A stretch of 64,000 bases of DNA from Megamerina dolium. Lineage: Eukaryota; Arthropoda; Insecta; Diptera; Megamerinidae. The DNA lies in contig OY978527.1 of NCBI GenBank assembly GCA_963854835.1, positions 40,746,040-40,810,039 of the forward strand. Direction: 5' to 3'. The stretch's first letter is position 1; every line of letters begins with the position of its first letter. The notes beneath the pieces were generated by a model. That model made no database searches. It was not told the DNA's origin and saw only the letters and a list, made by a program, of their open reading frames with translations. Shown here piece after piece: positions 1-11,155 of this stretch. A program made the position numbers and the translations under genes.

Positions 1-470
1 AAGCAGGCGTAACGATGACATGACATTTCACAGTAGCAGTAGTAGTCGCCGCGACATTAGTGGTGTTCTTTTTTTGTTTTTGTTTTGAATTTCTTTAAAA
101 ATTTAAAAAAAAATTGTATATTTGTATTTTTTTCCTTTTGTGATTATATGCTTCGTTTATTTTCCATATATTTTTGTGTATACTGAAGTCTGCAAAGTAA
201 TTGGATTAGAATTTAATTCAACAATGGTCGTGTTTTATTTGACATTTATTCACAATTAGCAATGATGCCAAATAAAACACGCATTCATAATTAGGTATAT
301 GGTATCGTGTAAAGCCCAAGTGATTTAGAATTGACACCAATGCGCCACTTCGATCAAAGCACAGAGCTAGCTTTCATACTAATCCTATTATGAATGTGTT
401 ATTTATCCATGGGTCACAAAGATCTTTCGATAAAGTATTTCTAAACTGTCTTTCATGAATAATTTCCCTT
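1..470. other. AT-rich non-coding stretch
   Basis: No reading frame here resembles a protein family I recognise. It has poly-T and poly-A runs and one inverted repeat (listed separately). Confidence 0.5.
229..281. repeat. 13-bp perfect inverted repeat (hairpin)
   Basis: CGTGTTTTATTTG at 229-241 is the exact reverse complement of CAAATAAAACACG at 269-281, with a 27-base loop. It could be the arms of a tiny MITE or a transcript hairpin. No TSD was seen. Confidence 0.55.
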
Positions 471-479
471 CATCATAAC

Positions 480-640
480 CATTGCACTTACGACAATCCA
501 AACGCCGACGGGGTATCTAGTACTGATTCATACGAGTCTGCTTTAAATGTTGGTTCCAAGATAAACAAAGTGTTTTCCAAAGCATTGGCACTGCTTAGTA
601 CTTGGTACTTTATCTTGTTCTCGTAAAGCTCTTTTGAAAA
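480..640 (-). mobile_element. RTE-like LINE fragment
   Basis: This short stretch resembles part of the neighbouring LINE copy (671-1320). It shares the motif around 'ggttccaagata.acaaagt' and then an 'agtactt.gt.tta..ttgttctcg'-like segment, which correspond to the region between the RT active site and the YLGTSIN-type motif. It is a second, more decayed piece of the same family in the same orientation. No open frame remains. Confidence 0.5.
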
Positions 641-670
641 AACTATTTTTCCGCTGGTTCTTCTGGATCT

Positions 671-1320
671 ATTCTTTTCTTTCTTCTTCTTCTTATGTGG
701 CTAGAACAACCGATGATCGATTTAGGCCGAACATATAATGCGGCGCCAGTTTTCTCTTGGTTTGGTCTTCCTCTACCTCTGCGTCCTCTAGCAGGTGCCG
801 AATTAAATACCCTCTTCGCTGGAACGTTTTCTTCCATTCGCTCGACATGACCCAGCCTGACTATGTCAATGTCAGCGTATAGCTCATACAGTTCACCGTT
901 GTACGTCATTAGGTACACGCCATCAACGCAAATAGTCCGAACTTTTCTCTCGAAAACTCCAAGCATCCTGTCATCCATGGTGGAAATTATCCAGGCTTCT
1001 GCGCCATATGTTCGGACAGGAATAATGAGGTACTTGTAATGTATGATTTTCGATCTTCGATAGAGGACTCGACTACTCAATTGCTTACTCAGCCCAAAGT
1101 AACACCTGTTAGTAAGAGTTATCCTACGCATGATCTCCAGGCTGACGTCATTACTGCTGTTAATGCTGGTTCCAAGATAGACAAAGTCCCTTACTACTTC
1201 AAAAGCGTAGTTGTCAACAGTGACGTGCTCTCCAAGACGCCGGGACTCTTTGTTTGTAAACACTAAGTACTTCGTCTTACCCTCGTTCACCGTAAGACCC
1301 AGTATTAATAAGTTCATGCG
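671..1320 (-). mobile_element. RTE-like LINE, 5'-truncated copy A (RT C-terminal part)
   Basis: An open frame on the minus strand (1317 to 643) encodes the part of a non-LTR reverse transcriptase after the active site. It contains NEGKTKYLVFT, then DFVYLGTSIN, NDVSLEIMRRITL, LIIPVRTYGAEAW, LGVFERKVRTI, YELYADIDIVRLGHVERM and ARGRRGRGRPNQEK. This is the order seen in RTE/CFDP2-like insect LINEs, but the clade call is by eye. The palm with the DD motif is missing (5' truncation). The element ends at about 694 in the family's shared 3' terminus, followed by an AAG-type tandem tail at 671-693. Related copies lie at 34691-35089, 40031-40990 and 49391-50040. The copy is dead. Confidence 0.8.
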
Positions 1321-1635
1321 GATTTAATAATAGATGTCGCTACTAGTTTATTATTATATTTTTTCATCCAGCAACACCGAGATTTTGAAGTGCCATCATT
1401 AGGTTTTCTTTTTCAGTAGCTGTCATCTCGCTGAAGTTAAAGCACACATAGTTTCTGTGTGCTCCGAAAATGTCAACTTTTGTACCGAATCAGGTATTTT
1501 GCGGGAAGTTTTACTTCATTACTTCAATATGAAGAAAAAGACTGTCGAAAGTCATCGTATTTATGGTCGTTTATGGTGACCATGATTTAACTGAACGAAC
1601 ATGTTAGAAGTGATTAAAAAAAAAATAAATAAATA

Positions 1636-1825
1636 TGTGGCACTAAAAGTCCCAAAGGGCTCTTTGGCCGAGCTTCTCTTCCATTACTGTTGTGCGTGTT
1701 AAATTTGGGGAAGTATTATAAGGGACCTACTTACTTTAGCCGATCCCGAACGGCAGAGGAACTTTTTGCGACATAACTTTTTCTGAGCTTTGTCACAGAG
1801 TTCTTTTATAAGCTTTTCCATGGCA
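1636..1825 (-). mobile_element. tRNA-derived SINE, 5'-truncated copy 1
   Basis: This matches the 3' two-thirds of the SINE at 60514-60737 almost base for base: the 'gtggcact.aaag.cccaaa' end, then 'gagcttctcttccattactg', 'cgaacggcaga' and 'tttttctgagctttgtcaca'. The tRNA head is absent. In sense direction it ends with a T-rich tail, seen on the plus strand as A-rich 1613-1634. It abuts the mariner remnant at 1826, so it either inserted into that element or shares a breakpoint with it. Confidence 0.75.
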
Positions 1826-2690
1826 AAAGAATAATCTCTTCAGAAGCGGATTGCACGATTGAAAAGTGGAAATTTGATTTGGACGACGAAGAACGATCCG
1901 GATGATTAGATTGAGGGCAAGGCTCAATGAAGTTCCATCACAAACGCAAGATGAACTCAACTTACAAAAACACTTGGAATCACTCAGCCAACCAATTCCC
2001 ATCGATTAAACACAATTGAAATGATCCGAAGGGTAGAAAATTCGGTGCCATATGAACTGAAGACAAAAGACGTCGAACGCGGTTTCTTCACGTGTGAAGA
2101 ACTGTTCTAACGGCAAAAAACAAAGGGGTTTCTGCATCAAATTCTAACTAGCGATGATACGATAATCCAAAATGTCGGGCAACATATGGATATTCTGGCC
2201 ATGCCTCATCATCGATGGTCAAGCCGAATATGCGTGGCAAGTGATACGTAGTGATATGTTTGAGTTGAGTATTGCGAGAAAAACTGCCACAATACGCCGA
2301 TAGATACGACAAAGTTATTTTGCAACATGATAACGATAGGCCACATGTTGCAGCGGCAATTAAAACGAACTTAGAAACGCTCAAATGGGAAGTCCTACCC
2401 CACCCGCCGTATAGCCACATTCATTCCTCCATCCTCCATTTCTTCCGATGGATGACACACGGCCCAGAAGAACAACGCTACCATTTTTACGAAGAAGCCA
2501 ATGAAGAAGAAGAAGAAGTCGATTCATGGACTGCCTCAAAACATGTCGACTTCTACTCACGCGGAATCCATATACTGCCAGACATATGGGAAAAAGTAGT
2601 GGCTAGCGACGGACAATACTTTGAACATTCAATGTAATTTTTCATACTAAAATTTCAATTTTCGAAAATAAACCGCGCGAACTTATTTAC
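1826..2690 (+). mobile_element. mariner transposase remnant
   Basis: The frame at 2272-2637 encodes the C-terminal half of a mariner transposase. It includes DKVILQHDNDRPH, which holds the second catalytic Asp, then LKWEVLPHPPYS and a terminal DIWEKVVASDGQYF, the usual C-terminus of a mauritiana-like mariner. Upstream, 1840-2140 contains the broken N-terminal part (KSGNFDLDDEERSG and later pieces in shifted frames). The third catalytic position, normally in PYSPD, reads PYSHI, so an active-site Asp is lost. The first-Asp region reads TSDD. Several frameshifts and stops make it inactive. The 5' end is replaced by the SINE copy. TIRs were not resolved. Confidence 0.8.
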
Positions 2691-4334
2691 ACTCCCAAGA
2701 CATTTATTGAGAATAAAGTATATTCAATAAATGTATCCAAAAGGATACAACAATAACAAATATCATACAGTTGCTCACAAAACCATTGGAATAGCCACGA
2801 TTATATTTATAAGAAGAAGAAAAAAAATATAGAAATAGTAAAAAAAACAGACTCACTCCCCAATCGAAAGCCGAAAAACAAATCAAGCAGAAAAAGACTT
2901 TGCGTCCAAAAGTTTGTACATCATTTTGAATTATAACATAGAGTGATTATCTGCAAATAATCTTAAAGTATCCAGTATCCACCACTGACTAAATGAATGT
3001 ACTCAATGAATATATATTGTATTCATATATACTTACGTAGATATTCACTCAACTAGAAAATAATAGCCTCACTCAATCTACATTGACCAAAAGTTAACAT
3101 ATGTGCTCCCTGACTAAGACTAGATACCTATCTATTTACGATGAATAAGGTGATAATAAATCGAAAACTTAAAATGGGAAGGTGATTCGAAGCAATACTG
3201 TAAACTAATCTGTTTAGTCACATTTAAAACATTTAACAAATACTACATATTTCTTTCTAAATAACAGCAACAATAACAACAACAACAAGAACAACAACAA
3301 CAAAAACAGGGACAATGACAATTGCGAAAGCAAACAAAACAGTCCTAATACCTAAAAGTATACAAACCATATTCGTTTTAATACGGCTTCCTTCATCAGC
3401 ACCAATTTGAGCTGAAGGAAGACCAGTTGTGCTATGTCCATTATACACATCTACTATACATGCTCGTGTGTTTAAATGTCTTTTATTTATTTTAGGTACA
3501 AATATAACAATTCTTTGTTATTTTAGTTATTATTCTTTGTATTATTAGGGACATTGTGTATACTACATACGAGCAGACTACATTTCGTTTCACACTCAAA
3601 CTACCATGTATGTAGCATATTTACCCCAAAATGACTATAATATTATTTTGCCAATACTATGTATGTTATGTATTGTAAATATTATCAAAGTATTTTACGA
3701 CATTATTTAAACTATTCTAAATGAAAGGAAAACATAGTGTCTCATTGGTGCTTTCAAATGTAAATATGTAGCTATACATACAAATGTATATATACAAATG
3801 TATATATACATATATCTTTGGTTACCTTTTTGGGGGTAATAATCGATGGTGGAGAATCAAAGAGTATGTTAAAATAGCATTTCGATTTGCTAACAATTTG
3901 TACCTTTGATTTAAATGGATTTTTATCGAAACTTATTCACAAACCTAATGATGCTCAATAACAACTTAAGAGATTGTTAGAGAAATAGAAGTATAGAAGT
4001 GAAGATGAAGTGCATAAATTACAGTGTGTTCGAACGAAAAATGCATCCACAGCTGGTGAGACAAATATTTTATAGAATTTACTCTGATGTACTGGTAATG
4101 TTGGATTTCTATTGCAATAATAGGTTTCTAATCACACAGAAATTATTCAAAGTAGATTGGCTTAGATTGAATGGTCTATGCATTAGGTCTATTAACGTTA
4201 GGGAAGCGAAGTATTTTAGTCTCTTCTTCAAGATTGCAGGACATTCTATTCTTATTCTATTACTGTATACTTTACTGATTTCCATTTTATACACAAGAGC
4301 CAATATTCGTTCTACAATTCCGTTTAGGGAAAGA
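2691..4334. other. AT-rich non-coding stretch
   Basis: It contains a CAA-rich tract at about 3266-3305 and two tandem copies of an 'aaatgtatatatac'-type unit near 3780-3813. A 119-codon frame at 3999-4358 has no family I recognise and runs into the LINE that starts at about 4335. I see no convincing gene. Confidence 0.4.
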
Positions 4335-5660
4335 TTAAATAGCATTGGCATACCTTAGATGGTAAAGAAATTGCTCTCTGTCGGTTGACATTACCGCGGC
4401 TTTTGATAACTCAACTTTCAGATCAATTGAGGAAGCGATGGTCAGGAAAGGAATATGTAGACTGATCATAACATGGGTTCTCAATATGCTAAAAAATGGA
4501 ATAATTATCTTCGAAATGGGGGCAAAAAGATTAATTGTCAGGTCAACCAAAGGATACCCTCAGGGAGGCGTCTTATCGCCGCTCCTGTGGCTATTGGTTA
4601 TCGATTACAAACTCTAGATGATCTCGGATATGAAGTCCAGGGCTTAGACTCGGATGATTTGGTAATAATGGTTAGAGGCAAATTTTACTCTACATTAACC
4701 GATCGAATGTATAACTAGCTCTTGACATCACTCATGACTGATGTCAAGAGAAAGGACTCTCGATTAATCCGAACAAAACAAATGTTGTACCCTTCAGCAA
4801 AAGAAGGAAATTGAGTATAGGAACCCTAACACTAGGGGACACAGACTTAATTCTATCCGAGGAAATGAAATATCTGGGAGTAATCCTAAATAAAACCCTG
4901 ACTTGCAATAACCATTTATCGTATATAACTGGCAAAGCCCTAAGGCCGAGCTATGCGTGCCAGAGGCTACACGATAAAAGATGGGGTCTGCGACCAAAAA
5001 TGGTGGCATGGTCGTATAGGACCGTAATAGTGCCAATGGCTACCTATGCCTCCTTGGCGTGGTGGCCGAAGGATAATCAAACAAAGGCTAGAATGATCCT
5101 TAGTAAGGTTCATCGAATAGCCTGTTTGGGTGTCACGGGTGCAATGTGCACATGCCCCACTGCAGCCTTAAGAATTCTCACTGGACTCACTCCTCCACAC
5201 CACATGGTCAAAAGGACGGCAAGAAGTGCGGCACTAAGGCAGCCCAATCTATCCAACTTTAAAGAAGGCAATCTCACAGGACATACAATAATTCTGGACA
5301 CCCTCTGGAGCTTTCCATATCTTGTGGTCTTCGACAAGATGGAGAGAAAGCTAATCTTCTCCAAACACTTTGAAGTGGTCATCAACGACCATTCGGCTTG
5401 GAGGAGTAGCGATATGATCTCAAAATGGTAATCACAGTTGTGGTACACTGATGGGTCTAAGATGGAATATGGCTGTGCGGGGGCTGGAATTGGACGTAGA
5501 CTTGGTTACTTATGTAATGGAGTTTTGACTCCAAACCACATAGGTGAAATCAAGCCCACAGCAATTATAAGATTTATAAATAGTCTAGAATTATTTTAGT
5601 TGGGCGATGGGCGCACAAAAGATCTTTTAGGTCGTAGTGCAAAATAGCCTGTATAGTAAT
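4335..5660 (+). mobile_element. LOA/R1-type LINE, copy 1 (RT plus start of RNase H)
   Basis: The reverse transcriptase is readable across frames. The palm motif SVDITAAFDNSTF at about 4380-4420 is followed by the fingers motif YPQGGVLSPLLW at 4555-4590. The frame 4811-5431 covers the thumb (EEMKYLGVILNKTLTCNNHL, RTVIVPMATYASLAWW, RIACLGVTGAMCTCPTAALRILTGLTP). The FADD region at about 4640-4670 reads DSDDLVI. RNase H begins at about 5445 with YTDGSKMEYGCAGAG, then jumps by internal deletion to the C-terminal end (RFINSLE) at about 5565. The 3' UTR near 5600-5650 matches that of the copy at 13262-13945. Frameshifts at about 4600 and 4810 make it inactive. Confidence 0.8.
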
Positions 5661-6030
5661 AATTTGGCATACCTTGAGTCACAGGGTTTGCACAACATTT
5701 CTGTGAATTTTTATGTGCTAAATTGTTCCACCTAATGATCGTCTTTCTTAATTTGTTGTCCTCCAGATCCTTGTTGAACACTTGTAGTGGAATGGGAATA
5801 TCAAGGGTAAGATCGTTGTTTAGTTGTTTCGGCTCTCAATAGATATGCAGACTGCGATTGACCTGCTTGTCTATTGCTTTTTAGTACTTTCGGATGGTCG
5901 TAAGACATAATCATTGACTGATTAATTCCTGTTCAAGAAGCTATGACCGAAAACGGGGTATTGATTTTTTTTTCTATACGCTTGATACACAATGCCATAT
6001 GATATTATTGCCTTAACTATGCTGAATTAA
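5661..6030. other. Unassigned spacer between two LINE copies
   Basis: About 370 bases separate the two copies of the same LINE. A 61-codon minus-strand frame (5781-5596) contains no motif I recognise. It may be degraded transposon sequence. Confidence 0.35.
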
Positions 6031-6690
6031 GATTCCAGAGGTAGTCTGGAATTCACCGGGCCTAACGGTATTTGACAGGATGTATAAAAAACTTTTATTC
6101 TCCAAACTCTTTGAAGTGATCATTCACGATCGGTCAGCGTGGATAAACAACGAAATATTTGTAAAACAGAGCACACAGCTATAGCACACTGATGGGTCCA
6201 AAGTGGAAGATGGTAGTGCTGGAGCGGGAATTGTAGGGGCAAAATTTCCGGAAGGCAATTGCAATGGGAAAAATTGCTTCCATTTTTCAGGCGGACGTCC
6301 ACGCCTTAGAGCTATCTGTCTGAGAATGTCTACGTAGGGGCTCTTGAGAAACCAACATATGCATTCTTTCAGACAGTCAGGCAGCTCTAAAATCACTAAT
6401 GAATTTCTCGTTCCAATCTCAGTTGGTCTGGGAATGCTTCGAACTTCTCAATACCTTAGCAAAGAGGAAATCTGTGACTCTAATATGGGTGCAGGGACAC
6501 GAGGGGCAGGCACGTAATGAAATGGCAGATTCACTGGCCAAAATGGGCGCAGACACTCCTTTCTTAGGCCCAGAACCCTTCTACGGGGTAAACAGTAGCT
6601 TCATGAATAACTTAATATGTGAAGAGGAAAAAAGTAATCTAACCGATTACTGGAGAGCCCAAACAGGTATGCGGCAGTAGAAAAGATTCA
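6031..6690 (+). mobile_element. LOA/R1-type LINE, copy 2 (RNase H region)
   Basis: This starts inside the same domain as the end of copy 1 (FDRMYKKLLFSKLFEVIIHDRSAW matches FDKMERKLIFSKHFEVVINDHSAW near 5330). It continues through RNase H: HTDGSKVEDGSAGAG at about 6190, then SFQSQLVWECFELL and VTLIWVQGHEGQARNEMADSLA in the frame 6399-6680. HTDGS holds the first RNase H Asp, and the last motif resembles the conserved GH..GNE.AD end of RNase H. At least two frameshifts separate the pieces. It is inactive. Confidence 0.8.
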
Positions 6691-7245
6691 TTGACTCTGA
6701 ACACATTAAGGTAGATGCTATCTTGAACCTCAGCAGAAAAGATATCAAACTCTACACTGATTTATTAAACTTAATTATCACATGATGAAAATAGGTGTGG
6801 TTAACAACGATATCTGTCGTGTCGACTCTGTCATTGAGTAACAAATTGAATTGTATATTTTTCAATCGTTTGGCATGCCCGCATACAATGCGATATACTG
6901 AAATCATAGCCTTCAGAAAACTAAAACTTAATCCAGGATACTGAGTATAAATTTATCACTCATTATATATAGTGCATTTTGTCTGACATATATACATACT
7001 GTATCCACTGTTCGAACATACTGTCATATGTACGATAACAAAGTTTACAAAAAGGTTTCGTCATGCATTTTTGCTTTAGTTTGCATTTGTGTTTGTTTTT
7101 CTTTAGTTTTACGCTTCATGAGATTTGTTTTTTGTTTTTTTTTTTTTTACTAATTTTCGATATCTTTTCTTTTGTTTTCTCCGATTCTTATTGATTAGGC
7201 ATTTTTCGGTCATGTTAGTTGGTTTAGGTACGTAGAAATATGCTC

Positions 7246-7263
7246 GCATGAAGTACTTCATGC
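7246..7263. repeat. 18-bp perfect palindrome
   Basis: GCATGAAGTACTTCATGC equals its own reverse complement. TGCTC just before it and GAGCA two bases after it extend the symmetry to about 30 bases. It could be a dyad-symmetric protein-binding site, or chance in AT-rich DNA. Confidence 0.5.
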
Positions 7264-8025
7264 AAGAGCAACAACTTGGTTAGTCAGCGAAAAAGGAAAT
7301 CATGATATAATCAGGAAACAGCAATATAGTTAGAGTATACTAACGCAATAAAATAAATAAGGTAATCAGCAAGAAAAAAAGTTGGCAATATAATTTCCTT
7401 ATAAATTATCAAAAATAACGGGGGAAAAATATTTAACAAACAAGAATGCCTACCTACGATCAATACAAAAAGGAAAAAACTTTCTCACTTACACCCAACT
7501 CCCAACCATCATCTGATCTATGAAACGTTTAATTCAAAGTAATTCTTATTTGTATTTACTCACATTTACGTTCAGGAATTCAGACAAATAAATACCAAAT
7601 GCGAAATATACAAATTTTCCACAATTGTAATCAAGGATTTTATCCTTTTTCTTCTGTCATCTTCTCCTTCATCCTTCACACAACATACATACATTCCATC
7701 TGACATTAGTGAGGTAGTAGTTATTTAACATTCTTGACCTTAAGTTGGCATATACACATTTCGTACAAGAAAAAAAAAAGAAACCAAATTGTAGATAGTA
7801 GATTCTGGAGTAAGTATTACTGTGTGAGTTAACTAGTAAATACTTGAATGTTAAAGTTAAGAAAGTCAATATATAGACACTTTTTTTTTTCAACAAACAA
7901 CCATTCGACCACGACCCAAGTAATCATCAACCCAGAATGGGCAACAAAAAATGGACAACAACGAATGAAGATACGATATGTAAATGTTATGTCCACACAA
8001 AGTCAAATTCAAAATGAACTTCTTA

Positions 8026-8047
8026 ATTTGATTTGATTTGATTTGAT
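8026..8047. repeat. (ATTTG)n pentanucleotide microsatellite
   Basis: About four and a half perfect units of ATTTG. Confidence 0.85.
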
Positions 8048-8958
8048 TCACAGAGTTGGTTATACTTGTACGAGTATCTACATAGTTATGCACAAGTCGG
8101 TTGTGTTGTATTATGTATTTGTGTTGACATTTCATTGGACAAAACAAATAAAGAACAAAATGAACAAAATTGTGAAGATTTTTAATTATTACAAAAAGTT
8201 GTGCACTCTTTTGAGTAGTAAGAAATGAATGGATGAACTGAATTTAGCAATGGTAACTAATTAAAAGTGGCTAATATCTAAACAATTGTCTATGAGAATA
8301 TGGCAGCATTCTTAATGTTGTGGAAATGTTGAGGATGCAATCAGTATTCTTCAAAAGTTTAACTAATTCTACAAAATAAAATTACTATAGTTGTCATAAC
8401 TAGGAAAATATAAATTGCAAATTGAATGCTAAAACAAGTTAAACCTTTCTCAATTCATCATTAGAGTTATCTTGTTCATCGGCATATTGTGGTGGCTTAA
8501 AGTGAAGACAATGAAAAGAATGGAGTACATGACTGATTGTAAGAAATATTAAAATTTATTAATATATTTCTCATTCAAAATACAATCCACCGAAGCTCAA
8601 ATTCCATGTTAATAGTATCAATGACCCAACCCTGATCGACGTGCTGCAACCGAAACTGGCACTCTCTTAGTGCTTTCCCATCTCTATATAAAAAATTAAC
8701 AGTTGACGTTATAGACATAGAACCAATCGAATAATGCTAGGCTAGGATCCACCACAGAAGACCATTTCTGTGAATTAAACTCTTGTTATTGAAGTTATAT
8801 ATACATTTTCAGATTTAAATGTAAAATTTGATTAATTTCCCATTACTGAATAAACTACGGAAAATAATCAATTTGAATTTTAATTACAACTGCAGATGTA
8901 AATCAATCTTAATTTTGTGACAACTTGATTATTCATTGGATAGAGTGTTCCTAGGAAA

Positions 8959-9798
8959 GTCATAAATATTGGTACACAACTAAACGCATTCATTACGAAT
9001 GCAATATTGGGCGCATCCATTTCATCTTGACTGCGATTTGACAGTTGACATTTATGCTTCATTGCTACGTATAAAGTTTTTGGAATCAATTGTTTACAAT
9101 CATGAATGGGGTCCGCGCATTGTGAGAACTCCGAAAGCGATCAAAGCCATAAAGAAACGAATCAATCGAAAACGGCTGCGAAAACAGAAAATCTTATCGC
9201 GGTGAAATGCAAAGAAAATTTGGGACTCAGCGTGTACAAGCGACAAACTGGACACTTGCTCACGGCCACATTGAAGGGAAAACACAAGCGAAAATCGAAG
9301 GCGTTACGCAGTCAGTGCGCTCACACTGTTTACTGGCGAGATAATCTTCACTGTAGAAGAATCGTTCAATAAACAGAACGATCGTGTATATGCTCTGTCA
9401 TCCAGAGAAGCATCTTAGCTCATCGCGTGAATCCAAAGAGGGGACCATCCCGTGTCACAAGGCAAAAACGACTCAACTATGGCTAAAAAAACAACATTCT
9501 GCACTTCATATCAATGGATAATTGGCCAGCTGGTAGTCCAGACCTCAAACCGCTGGATTACAAGTTGTGGTCCGCATTAGAGAGCATGGCTTGCTCTACT
9601 CGACACCCAAATATTGAGTCGTTGAGGCGAGCCCTTGTCCGTGTAGTGGACAATTTCCCCATGCATGAAGTGCGTCTCACGATCGATGAGTGGCCAGATC
9701 GTCTCAAGTCGTGCTGGAAGCCAAATGCAAATCATTTCGAATAAGTTGTTCTAAGATTTGTAGCCATTGAATAACCCAATAAAAAAAAAAAAAGTTTT
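8959..9798 (+). mobile_element. maT-like Tc1/mariner remnant, copy 1
   Basis: The 5' portion, starting 'tcataaatattggtaca', is nearly identical to 62324-62450, and the 3' portion matches 29890-30060 in reverse orientation. The frame 9514-9744 encodes a transposase C-terminus: NWPAGSPDLKPLDYKLWSALESMA, then RHPNIESLRRALVR and IDEWPDRLKSCWKPNANHFE, typical of maT-like IS630/Tc1/mariner elements. SPDLKPLDY carries the last catalytic Asp. Middle regions such as VTRQKRLNYG and RGPSRV are readable in other frames. The helix-turn-helix and the first catalytic regions are largely deleted. It ends in poly-A at about 9780-9793. TIRs were not resolved. Confidence 0.8.
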
Positions 9799-10284
9799 GA
9801 AAACTTGACTTCACTAGGTATTGCCTTAAATGGAACGTATTTTGAAGAAGACAAAATAAGTGCTGATGATAATTCAATACATTGTGTTCTAGAGATACCT
9901 TTATGACGATTAACATTTTTATTTTTTGAGTTCTTATTTTCGAAAACATCCTTAGGCATTGCTGTAAATCCAGTACTCCACTTTGTATTATCACATTATG
10001 TTGCTGTAAATGTACGCAGTATTGAATATTAACATATTTATGCCGGATATAAATTATTTTGTTATTGTTTTTAATATACAATATTTGTATTTTGTTTGCA
10101 TATTAAACATAATTTATATGCACAAAAATATCGTTATAAAAATGGATAGATTATATGTTTACATAAACTTATGCATATATGCCCATATGGAAATTCAATT
10201 GGAAATGTATTCTAGATATTCTCTATATGTACTTCATTCATAAAATGTCATATCCACAATTTTAATTAAACTTCGTGGAAGTAT
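9799..10284. other. AT-rich non-coding stretch
   Basis: No recognisable coding or structural feature. Confidence 0.45.
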
Positions 10285-11155
10285 CTGAGAAAAGAAAAAT
10301 GCGCAAATAGGCCACAGGTAGACAAATCCCCTCGGAGATTGCTATCTTGATGCGATGAGAGGGCTTAGTAGATATGATGATCCAAAGAGCGATGCCAGTG
10401 GTAGCGCAGCTATCATCAGGGCCACCCAAGCTCGTAAGGTTGATGGTGAATATCGATGCTAAAAGCAGTGCACAACGTATCAGCGTCTGCTACCATAGGT
10501 GCGGCTGAAAGCGGACGTCTGCAAGTGGTATCAAGCGGTTCGCTATATAAATGTGCAATGATGGAAAACATTAAACCCTTCAGAAGGCAAGGAGAAACCA
10601 ATGAAGTATATTCTCCCAGAATATCATATAACAATAACAATGACAGTACAACCACATAATGGCCCTCCGTCTACGGCAAATCAAGGGTACCAAGTATCGC
10701 CGAAGGTAAAGGAAATCAAACTTAAAGCACTGGGACATGAAATACTAGAAGCATATTCGAGTTTGGAAAACTAGCTAATACGATTTTAGAAATGGAGAAA
10801 TATGACATTAACGTATTTGGAATAAGCGAAATATGGTTGCCAGATTGTGGGAATTTTTTCTTTTTCTTCAAAATACAAAAGTGTTCTTCTCTGGTAACCA
10901 AAATAGAATGCACCGGAATGGCGTAGGCATTATGGGGAAAGAAAACATTGCGAAATGTGTCAATCGGATTTGTCCCAAAGTACATGCAACCCCACTTAAC
11001 GTCAATATTATTCAAGTCTATGCTCCAACTGCTGTCAAAAGTGATGGAAGCTTTTTATAATGAATTAGATGGACTTATGCGATTGACAAAATCACATGAA
11101 ATAAACATAATTCAAGGCGATTTTAATAGTAAACCTACACATCTGTAATTTGATC
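10285..11155 (+). mobile_element. LINE 5' part with apurinic-type endonuclease remnant
   Basis: Between about 10750 and 11148, frames on the plus strand give pieces of an exonuclease-endonuclease-phosphatase domain: KLANTILEMEKYDINVFGISE, then RMHRNGVGIM, LNVNIIQVYAPTA, and AFYNELDGLMRLTKSHEINIIQGDFNSK. ISE would hold the catalytic Glu, and GDFN the Asp/Asn pair. This is the CFDP2/RTE-like endonuclease order. At least three frameshifts interrupt it. The GC-richer 10285-10720 is probably the element's 5' region. The RT is absent, so the copy is 3'-truncated or recombined. It could be the front of the RTE-like family seen elsewhere in the window, but no overlap proves this. Confidence 0.7.

Larger units (their letters stand above)
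6691..8958. other. AT-rich non-coding stretch
   Basis: No protein family is recognised on either strand. It includes poly-T near 7128-7150, an 18-bp palindrome (7246-7263) and a TTTGA pentanucleotide tract (8026-8047), both listed separately. Confidence 0.45.

Noticed and set aside
3999..4358. A 119-codon hydrophobic frame as a possible chemoreceptor exon
   Set aside because: No splice context, no receptor motif, and its 3' end runs into LINE sequence.
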